In this document: one piece after another, positions 1-5,900 of the stretch
Numbering within the stretch: the first letter of the stretch is position 1
Layout of the letters: every line of letters begins with the position of its first letter
Program-made: the position numbers and the translations under genes
Assembly (NCBI GenBank): GCA_003450735.1
Contig: DMEZ01000059.1
Location: 1-9,331 of the forward strand
Direction of reading: 5' to 3'
DNA from: Elusimicrobiota bacterium
GTDB taxonomy: Bacteria > Elusimicrobiota > Elusimicrobia > UBA1565
DNA: 9,331 nt
Notes under the pieces: generated by a model
Told to the model about the DNA's origin: nothing
What the model saw: only the letters and a program-made list of their open reading frames with translations
Database searches by the model: none

Positions 1-39
1 CAGGTGACGCTGACGGCGGTCAGCGGGACGACGTACTGA
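1..39 (+). CDS. C-terminal end of a small exported protein, paralog of the next two genes (partial)
   Basis: Only the last 12 codons and the TGA are in the window; they read QVTLTAVSGTTY. The same ending occurs in the gene at 419-1090 (QVTLTAVSGKTY) and, slightly changed, in the gene at 1263-1937 (VVTLTAVTGKTN). The first 20 or more bases are also nearly identical to those at about 1051-1077, so this is very probably a third member of the same family rather than a chance match. It makes the family a tandem array of at least three genes, which may continue upstream. Function is unknown. The coding start and signal peptide lie outside the window. Confidence 0.8.
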   Translation, partial: QVTLTAVSGTTY

Positions 40-79
40 GGACGGGATGAAGAGCCGTCGTCGGGTAAACGAGCGCCCT

Positions 80-108
80 CCGGGGGGCACAGGATGAGTC
101 CCCCCCGG
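80..108 (+). other. Hairpin with GC-only 8-bp stem
   Basis: CCGGGGGG at 80-87 pairs perfectly with CCCCCCGG at 101-108 around a 13-base loop. Weaker outer pairing (around 76-79 with 114-119) could extend it. It lies about 40 bases after the stop at 37-39. It could slow 3' exonucleases or act as a weak terminator, but there is no T tract. Confidence 0.4.
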
Positions 109-117
109 CGCGGAGGA

Positions 118-134
118 CGGCGCCTTGGGCGCCG
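118..134 (+). other. Hairpin with 7-bp stem and 3-base loop
   Basis: CGGCGCC (118-124) and GGCGCCG (128-134) flank TTG. It follows the 80-108 hairpin closely. An alternative pairing of 129-136 with 158-166 (one bulge) would compete with it, so the region might switch between two folds. No T tract follows. Confidence 0.35.
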
Positions 135-178
135 CCTGGAGCCCTCGCCATGAGTGCGGCGGGCGCTCGAAGACGCAA

Positions 179-202
179 GCCGGAGGCTCCATGAGCCCCG
201 GC
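179..202 (+). other. Strong 10-bp hairpin with one bulged A
   Basis: GCCGG (179-183) pairs with CCGGC (198-202). After a bulged A at 184, GGCTC (185-189) pairs with GAGCC (193-197) around a CAT loop. This is the longest stem in the gap. Its role is unknown. It does not match a riboswitch core I can recognise. Confidence 0.4.
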
Positions 203-235
203 GGGAGAGGCTATGCGGGGACGGGAAGCGGATGA

Positions 236-313
236 CCGCGTGAGCGGCCGGAGCGGATGCTCCGGAGAGGACGGCGTGCCCATCGGCACGGCGCGCGGCG
301 GGCGGATGCCCGC
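236..313 (+). other. Row of four small tetraloop hairpins
   Basis: Four perfect stems follow one another: 236-247 (4 bp, GTGA loop), 248-265 (7 bp, GGAT loop), 275-290 (6 bp, CATC loop) and 298-313 (6 bp, GGAT loop). The CATC loop could pair three bases with either GGAT loop. The first, with a GNRA-type loop, recurs at 1144-1157 before the next paralog. This is direct base reading; the biological role is inference. Confidence 0.35.
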
Positions 314-418
314 GGCGCCCCGGCACGGGCCGCTGCACGATTTGGCGACGCACCGGAAGAGGGCGCTCGCAGCGACGGCGTCGCGCGCCCGAAGAGAGCC
401 GTACCTGGAGTACGAGAG

Positions 419-1090
419 ATGAAGACAAAGGTGAAGGCGATGGGGCTGCTGCTCGCGATGGGCATCGCGGCCCTTGGGGTCATGCAGGCGCAGGCGGCGG
501 ACCCGGACCTGGACTCGCTGACGATCACGATCCAGCCGGCGACGGACCTCGGAGTGGATGTGGACACGACGACGGCGAGGCTCAGCGACACGGACACGCC
601 GGGGACGATGTCCTTGACCATGCAGCTGGGCGCGACGGCGTACCTCGTGAGCCCGGCGAGCGTGACCATCCTGGGGACGTTCAACAACCAGGAGGTCCAG
701 CTGAAGGCGGCGTGCCTGGACTCGTGGGCCATCGACGCGGACGAGACGGCGGAGGCGGACAAGGTGCAGGTGTACGCGCTGTTCTCGGTGGACAAGGCTT
801 CGCGGCCGGTGGAGCTGGAGTTCGCGCAGGGCGGCGACGCGCGGCACCTGGTGACCGGGACGAACAAGGAGGCGGGCGAGACGGCGGGCAGCGAGAACGA
901 CGACCTGGCGGGCAACCAGTTCGAGATCGCCGCGGCCAACACGATGGCGGGCGGGACGAACATGGACAACCTGGCGGTGGGGACGCAGAAGCAGCTGTGG
1001 ATCCGTGTGGACACCCCGCCGACCTCGACCTCCGAGGACCAGCAGAGGGTGCAGGTGACGCTGACGGCGGTGAGCGGGAAGACGTACTGA
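419..1090 (+). CDS. Small exported beta-rich protein, paralog copy 2 of a tandem family (unrecognised family)
   Basis: The protein has 223 residues. Residues 1-26 form a standard Sec signal peptide (MKTKVK, then a hydrophobic core, then QAQA before ADPDL), so it is exported. GGAG at 407-410, eight bases upstream, supports the ATG at 419 over the open in-frame extension from 257. The mature part of about 197 residues opens with ADPDLDSLTITIQPATDLGV, has alternating polar and hydrophobic stretches typical of beta-strands, one cysteine (AACLDSW), no membrane helix and no catalytic motif. It is about 85% identical to the product of 1263-1937. I do not recognise the family; a WxL- or DUF4402-like surface beta-sandwich is a possible analogy but no WxL motif is present. 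A multi-copy structural or surface subunit is inferred. The downstream Ig-domain protein and giant FN3 protein are likely partners. Confidence 0.85.
   Translation: MKTKVKAMGLLLAMGIAALGVMQAQAADPDLDSLTITIQPATDLGVDVDTTTARLSDTDTPGTMSLTMQLGATAYLVSPASVTILGTFNNQEVQLKAACLDSWAIDADETAEADKVQVYALFSVDKASRPVELEFAQGGDARHLVTGTNKEAGETAGSENDDLAGNQFEIAAANTMAGGTNMDNLAVGTQKQLWIRVDTPPTSTSEDQQRVQVTLTAVSGKTY
909..1002 (+). repeat. 94-bp block identical to 1756-1849
   Basis: Every base, including third codon positions, is the same as in 1756-1849. It codes for the conserved stretch GNQFEIAAANTMAGGTNMDN and onwards to LW in both paralogs. A second identical block of 56 bp is at 494-549 and 1341-1396, covering the mature N-terminus. 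The segments between are more diverged. This suggests recent duplication with later gene conversion, or strong local constraint. Confidence 0.9.
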
Positions 1091-1262
1091 CGAGGATGAG
1101 GCGGCGATGAACGAGCCGTTCATGAGGACGTTCGGGAGCGTGAGCCGCGTGAGCGGCGGACCGGACACATTTTGGGAGTGTTGCGGGGGGTCCCGATCGG
1201 GCGCGGACACCCTGGCGGACGACGGGCGGCGCCCGAGAGAGGCGGAACAAGGAGGCCGTGCC
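1091..1262 (+). other. Leader between paralog copies 2 and 3
   Basis: This 172-base gap resembles the end of the 40-418 gap. Both contain a 13-base match (CCGCGTGAGCGGC at 236-248 and 1145-1157) that forms a GTGA-loop hairpin, and both have GCGCCCGA followed by a GAGAG run (385-398 and 1229-1241), about 26 bases before the start codon. It also holds the palindrome CCCGATCGGG (1192-1201) and a stem CGGGC/GCCCG (1223-1235). A relatively AT-rich patch at 1166-1174 matches one at 336-344. I see no clear promoter or terminator. The shared parts probably reflect duplication of gene plus leader. Confidence 0.5.
1249..1255 (+). promoter_or_regulatory. Strong ribosome binding site
   Basis: AAGGAGG lies seven bases before the ATG at 1263. 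It decides the start of this paralog against the open in-frame extension from 1107, which has no comparable site and would bury the signal peptide. Confidence 0.8.
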
Positions 1263-1937
1263 ATGGATGCGATGCAAAGGATGAGCCTGGCGGCGGGGTT
1301 GGGGATGGTCCTGGCCCTGGCGGGAGCCTGGCGGGCGGAAGCGGCGGACCCGGACCTGGACTCGCTGACGATCACGATCCAGCCGGCGACGGACCTGGGG
1401 GTGGACGTGGACACGACGACGGCGAGGTTCAGCGAGACGGACACGCCCGGGACGATGACGCTGGCGCTGCAGATGGGCGCGACGGCGTACCTCGTGAGCC
1501 CGGCGAGCGTGACCATCCTGGGGAACTTCAACAACCAGGAGGTCCAGATGAGCGCGGCGTGCCTGGACTCGTGGACCATCGACGCCGACGAGACGGCGGA
1601 AGCGGACAAGGTGCAGGTGTACGCCTTGTTCGCGGTGAACAAGACCTCGAGGCCGGTGGAGCTCGAGTTCGGCCAGGGCTCGGACGGACGCCACCAGGTG
1701 ACGGGAGCGCAGAAGCTGGCCGGCGAGACCGCGGGCAGCGAGAACGACGACCTGACGGGCAACCAGTTCGAGATCGCCGCGGCCAACACGATGGCGGGCG
1801 GGACGAACATGGACAACCTGGCGGTGGGGACGCAGAAGCAGCTGTGGATGCGCGTGGACGCCCCGCCGAACTCGTCGTCGGACGACAACCAGAGGGTCGT
1901 GGTGACCCTGACGGCGGTGACGGGGAAGACGAACTGA
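1263..1937 (+). CDS. Small exported beta-rich protein, paralog copy 3 of the tandem family
   Basis: The protein has 224 residues. A signal peptide covers about residues 1-27 (MDAMQR, hydrophobic core, WRAEA before ADPDL); its basic region is weaker than in the copy at 419. Aligned by eye to that copy, the mature parts differ at about 30 of 197 positions, mostly conservative, without gaps. Differences cluster around residues 128-160 and the last 25 residues, while the first 28 mature residues and the stretch ending in LW are unchanged. The single cysteine is kept, so it probably serves packing or an intermolecular bond rather than an internal disulfide. Function is not recognised; I infer an extracytoplasmic structural subunit. 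The stop codon touches the ribosome binding site of the next gene, so translation of the two is probably coupled. Confidence 0.86.
   Translation: MDAMQRMSLAAGLGMVLALAGAWRAEAADPDLDSLTITIQPATDLGVDVDTTTARFSETDTPGTMTLALQMGATAYLVSPASVTILGNFNNQEVQMSAACLDSWTIDADETAEADKVQVYALFAVNKTSRPVELEFGQGSDGRHQVTGAQKLAGETAGSENDDLTGNQFEIAAANTMAGGTNMDNLAVGTQKQLWMRVDAPPNSSSDDNQRVVVTLTAVTGKTN
1341..1396 (+). repeat. 56-bp block identical to 494-549
   Basis: The sequence encoding AADPDLDSLTITIQPATDL is identical at every base in both paralogs, while the signal peptides just upstream are unrelated in sequence. The sharp boundary at the signal-cleavage site fits gene conversion or selection on the mature N-terminus. 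Confidence 0.9.
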
Positions 1938-1942
1938 GGAGG
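1937..1942 (+). promoter_or_regulatory. Ribosome binding site overlapping the preceding stop codon
   Basis: AGGAGG begins with the last base of the TGA at 1935-1937. It directly abuts an ATG at 1943 (no spacing) and stands six bases before the ATG at 1949, so 1949 is the better start. The overlap suggests translational coupling between the small paralog and the Ig-domain protein. Confidence 0.7.
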
Positions 1943-1948
1943 ATGGAC

Positions 1949-2869
1949 ATGGAGAGCGTCATGGAAGGCGCAGCGAAAAGGACGCGCAGGAGGGCCGCGC
2001 TGGCCGTCCTGCTGGCGGCGGCGTGCGCGGCGGCGGGGACGGCCTGGGCGCGCATCGGGCTCTCGTCGCAGTTCATCGATGCCGTGCTCGGGAACCTGAA
2101 GCCCGGACGCAGCTACAACATCCGGGAGCTCAAGGGCGTCCCGTACACGGTCAAGAACCGGGGCGACTCGCCGGTCGACGTCCTCGTGGACGTGGTGATC
2201 CCGCCCAAGGGCTACCGCGAGCCCTACGAGCCCATCCCGGACCCGACGTGGGTCCAGGTGCGGCCCGCGAGGTTCCGCCTGGGGGCGGGAGAGGCCGGCT
2301 ACAGCGACCTCATCATCACCCTGCCCGAGGACGACTCGCTCAAGGACCGGCACTTCGTCGCCCAGGTCTGGGCGCGCACCTGGGACACCGGGATGCTGGC
2401 CGCCGGGGTGAAGAGCGACATCCGCTTCTCGGTCGGCAAGACCCCCGAGACGCTGGAGGAGGAGAAACGGCGCAAGGCGATGGTGGACCTCGACTACGAC
2501 TTCTATCCGGCCTCGCTCTACGTGCGCAAGGCCGCCGTCGGCCTCTACGACGTGAAGGCCGGCGAGAAGCGGTCGTTCAAGATCACCAACCGGGCGGAGA
2601 AGCCGCTCGAGCTGGTCATCAAGCCCATCCCGTGGCAGAGCTACACGATGACCCTGCCCTCGGGATACGAGCAGATCGGCGGCCTCTCGTGGGTCCGCTT
2701 CGAGCCGGACCGCATCACGGTGGACCCGGACACGGTCAAGGAAGTGAAGGTGATGCTGGACGTGCCCAAGGAGCTCAAGGGCCGGAAGGTGGCGTTCCTC
2801 GTGCAGTTGAGCCTGCCCATCGGGGTCATCGTGGGCGCGGCCAACCAGGTGTACGTGGAGGTGCCCTGA
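1949..2869 (+). CDS. Exported protein with two immunoglobulin-like domains (chaperone-like or surface partner, function unknown)
   Basis: The protein has 306 residues. A signal peptide with a basic RTRRR stretch runs to about residue 34 (TAWA before RIGLSS). C26, after LAAA, could make it a lipoprotein, but the lipobox is poor. Domain 1 (about 35-163) has strand-like segments such as LKGVPYTVKNRGDSPVDVLV and PARFRLGAGEAGYSDLIITL, the pattern of PapD-like or other bacterial Ig-type folds. A charged linker (PETLEEEKRRKAM, 166-178) joins it to domain 2 (about 183-306), which repeats the pattern: KRSFKITNRAEKPLELVI, then RITVDP and VKEVKVMLDVP. There is no C-terminal membrane helix, unlike typical DUF916/DUF3324 proteins. 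Gene order places it between small beta-rich paralogs and a giant surface protein, so a periplasmic chaperone or an assembly or anchoring partner is plausible. That role is inference from fold and context. Starts at 1943 and 1961 are possible. Confidence 0.75.
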   Translation: MESVMEGAAKRTRRRAALAVLLAAACAAAGTAWARIGLSSQFIDAVLGNLKPGRSYNIRELKGVPYTVKNRGDSPVDVLVDVVIPPKGYREPYEPIPDPTWVQVRPARFRLGAGEAGYSDLIITLPEDDSLKDRHFVAQVWARTWDTGMLAAGVKSDIRFSVGKTPETLEEEKRRKAMVDLDYDFYPASLYVRKAAVGLYDVKAGEKRSFKITNRAEKPLELVIKPIPWQSYTMTLPSGYEQIGGLSWVRFEPDRITVDPDTVKEVKVMLDVPKELKGRKVAFLVQLSLPIGVIVGAANQVYVEVP

Positions 2870-2896
2870 AGTCCGGGGCCTGAGAGCGGGGTGAAC

Positions 2897-2904
2897 AGGA
2901 GGAG
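2897..2904 (+). promoter_or_regulatory. Ribosome binding site of the giant FN3 gene
   Basis: AGGAGGAG ends directly at an ATG (2905), too close for use. Its AGGAG part (2900-2904) is nine bases before the ATG at 2914, which I prefer. Another AGGAG at 2927-2931, six bases before the ATG at 2938, makes 2938 a real alternative with a shorter, more usual signal peptide. The gap to the previous gene is only 44 bases without a terminator. Confidence 0.6.
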
Positions 2905-2913
2905 ATGACGGTG

Positions 2914-5900
2914 ATGCCGGAGAGGCAGGAGAGGCGGATGCAGCCCACCGCGGCCCATCAGGGCCGGCGGCAGGCGCGGCTCATGGCCGCCGCCTGGCTG
3001 CTCGCTGCCTCCCTGCTCGGCGCGTTCCTGCCGGCGGCGCACGCCGCCGAGTCGCAGGACCGCGACGGCTTCGCCATCACCATCCAGGTCAAGGACAACT
3101 GGCCGCCTATCCCCGTCACGGACCTCGAGGCCTTCCCCGGCTCCGAGGGCCAGGCCCTCCTGCAGTGGCACGCGCCGGGACACAATGAGAACGGGCCCTT
3201 CTCCATGAGGCCCGTCTACGCCTACGACATCCGAGTGGCCACCTTCAGCGTGCTCGACCTCGGCGGCAGCCACGTCCAGTGGTTCGACCGCGCCCTGCCG
3301 TTCGTGAGCCCGCCGCCGCCGCTGCTGCCCGGCTCCCTGCAGTCGGCTTTGACCGGCCTCGAGCCCGGTACCACCTACTACTTCGGCCTCAAGAGCGCCG
3401 ACGCGGAAGGCAATGGCTCGGGCGTGGACCTGAGGACCAAGGACGGGACGAACCAGGCCCAGGTCGGCGTGCGCGGCATCGCCGCCGTCACCGACCTCTT
3501 CGCCCAGCCCGGAACGGCTATCGGCACCATCGACCTGGCCTGGAGCGAGCCCAACCGCATCGGGGCCATCGCCCCCACGTCCTACGACGTGCGGGCGTCC
3601 TCGGCCGGCCAGATCTCGACCGCTGCCGAGTTCGCCTCGGCCAAGGCCCTCTCGCAGTTCTCGCCGTCCACCCTCCCCGCCGAGGGCCAGCCCGGCCGCC
3701 GCGTGCAGTTCACGCTCACCGGCCTGACCCCGAGCGCCACCTACTACTTCGCCGTGCGCATGCAGGACTCGGGCGCGCCGGCCTTCACCGGCTTCTGGTC
3801 GCGCAGCGTGTCGGCGAACCTCAACCCGGGCAACTGGGCGGTGGCCAAGTACCTGCCCATCCAGCCGGACGCAATCACCAATCTGAGCGCCCTGCAGGCG
3901 GGTGTGCTCGGCGATGTCGAGCTCACCTGGACGGCTCCGGTGGTCCCGAGCGGCGTGCCGGTCGACCACTACGTGGTCAAGTACAACACGGCGAGCATCG
4001 CCGACCTGGGCGGCGACACCACCGCCTGGTTCAACCTGTTCACCTCCACGACGGTCATCCTGCCGGGCGCCGTCGCGGGCTCCTCGCACACCCTCTTCAT
4101 CCCGCAGATGGACTCCCACTACACCTACTACTTCGCGGCCAAGAGCGTGGACATCCTCGGCCGCTCCTCGCTCATCGACGTCCAGGCCGCCTCGGTCGCC
4201 GGCCAGGTCAAGATCAAGCCCTTCAGCGTCGGGAACATCACCGACCTCGCCGCGGCGCCCGGCGCGGCCTCGGGCGACGTCCAGCTGACCTGGACGGAGC
4301 CTCCCTCGGCGAACCTCCACGCCCCGGCCCGCTTCGTCGTGAAGGTCGCCACGGGCCTCAACATCTTCGACGACGCGGGCTTCGCCGCGGCCCGGCCGCT
4401 CGCCGCCTTCTCAGGCTCGACCCCGCCCGAGCCTTCCTATGCCGAGGCGGCGAAAGCCTTCGTCGTGACCGGCCTGACGCCCTTCACCACCTACTACTTC
4501 GCTGTGCGCCTGGTGGACGCCTCGGACATCGGCAACAACTGGAACCGCAGCGCCGGGAACAACGCGAGCAACTGGAGCGCGCCCAAGCACCTCCACCAGG
4601 CGCCGGACGCGGTCACCGACCTGAGCGCCCTGGCCGGAGCGGGCTACGGCGAGGTGGCCCTCTCCTGGACGGCCCCGCGCAACCGCAACTTCACGACGCT
4701 CTCCCGCTACGAGGTGCGCTACGCCACCTACTCCGTCGGCGCACTGGCCTCCGACACGACGGCCTGGTTCGACTTGACCTGGTCGAGCGCGACCACCCTC
4801 GCCCCGGCCAGGGCCCCCTCCAGCCGGGAGAGTCTCGTCCTCACCGGTCTGGCCGAGGGCGAGCTGTATTTCTTCATGGTCAAGGCCGTCGATCAGGCGG
4901 GAGACTTCTCCCAGGCCGACGACGCCTCCTACGCCCTGCAGGCCCAGGCGCGCCCCAAGGGCATCGCCGGCGTCACCGACCTGCGCGCGAGCCCCAACGG
5001 CGCCTCCGGCTCCATCGACCTGGCCTGGACGGAGCCGGGCCGCGGCGCCGCGGCCCCGCCGGAGCGCTACAGCATCCGGGTCTCGACGCTGGGCAACCTC
5101 TCGACCGACGCCGAGTTCAACTCGGCCCTGCTGTTGGCCTCGTTCTCGCCGACCCCGCTCCCGGCGCCCGGCCAGGCCGCGGCGGAGCGCACCCTGACCG
5201 TGACGGGCCTGACGCCCTTCACCACCTACTACTTCGCCCTGCGCGCCGAGGACTCCGCCCTGCCGGTGAACCGCTTCGGCCGCTGGAGCCGCGCCGGCGG
5301 CCTCAACGCGAGCAACTGGGCCCTGCCCCAGCACCTGAACCTCCCGCCGGACGCGGTCACCGACCTCACGGCGCAGACCGGCACCGGCTCGGGCGAGGTC
5401 GCCCTGTCCTGGACGGCGCCGCGCAACCGGAACTTCACGGCCCTCTCGCACTACGTGGTGCACTACGCCACGACCTCCGCCGCGGAGTTGGGCGGCGACA
5501 CCACCGCCTGGTTCAACCTGACGCTGGCCAGCGCGACGACCCTCGGCCCGGCCAAGGCGCCCGGCTCGCGCGAGACCCTGACCCTCACGGCCTTGAGCCA
5601 GGGCGAGCTGTTCTTCTTCATGGTCAAGGCCGTGGACCTCGCCGGCGACGCGTCCCAGGCCGACGACCAGGCCTACGGCCTGCAGGCCCAGGCCCGCGCG
5701 CGCGGCATCGCCGGCGTCACCGACCTCCGGGCTCTGCCCGGAGCGGCCTCGGGCGACGTCGCCCTGTCCTGGACGGAGCCCGGCCGGGCCGGCACGACGA
5801 CCCAGGCCCGCTACACCCTCAAGGCCTCGACTTCGGCCGACATCGCCGACGACGCCGCCTTCGCGGCGGCCCAGGTCATCGCCGTGTCGATGCCCGCACC

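Larger units (their letters stand above)
40..418 (+). other. Long structured intergenic region between the first and second paralog
   Basis: This 379-base gap holds no gene I can support. It is rich in inverted repeats: arms 80-87/101-108, 118-124/128-134, 179-189/193-202 (one bulged base), 236-239/244-247 (GTGA loop), 248-254/259-265 (GGAT loop), 275-280/285-290 (CATC loop) and 298-303/308-313 (GGAT loop). None is followed by a run of T, so I do not call an intrinsic terminator. No convincing -35/-10 promoter is visible. It may be a structured leader or an RNA processing region that sets different expression levels of the paralogs. High GC makes chance hairpins common, so the structure is suggestive only. 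Confidence 0.5.

Noticed and set aside
80..134. Intrinsic terminator after the first paralog
   Set aside because: Good GC stems but no T tract follows either stem, and same-strand genes follow closely.
171..223. Possible c-di-GMP-I (GEMM) riboswitch: GACGCAAGCC, a hairpin, then GGCTATGCGGGG
   Set aside because: Only the 3' half looks similar. The GGCAAACC and GAAA tetraloop part is missing at the right distance, GACGCAAAGCC is short by one A, and the related leader at 1091-1262 has nothing similar. A covariance-model search would settle it.
1107..1262. In-frame N-terminal extension of paralog copy 3 (and a similar one from 257 for copy 2)
   Set aside because: Both extensions are unrelated to each other at protein level, would bury the signal peptide, and lose to the ribosome binding sites at 1249-1255 and 407-410.
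1949..2026. Lipoprotein signal at C26 of the Ig-domain protein
   Set aside because: The residue at -3 is alanine rather than leucine and a standard cleavage site (TAWA) follows, so I prefer a normal signal peptide, though not firmly.
20..2353. 777-codon open frame on the minus strand across both small paralogs and their leaders
   Set aside because: It lies antisense to three well-supported genes with signal peptides and ribosome binding sites. Open antisense frames are expected at this GC content. Its internal repeat only mirrors the sense duplication.
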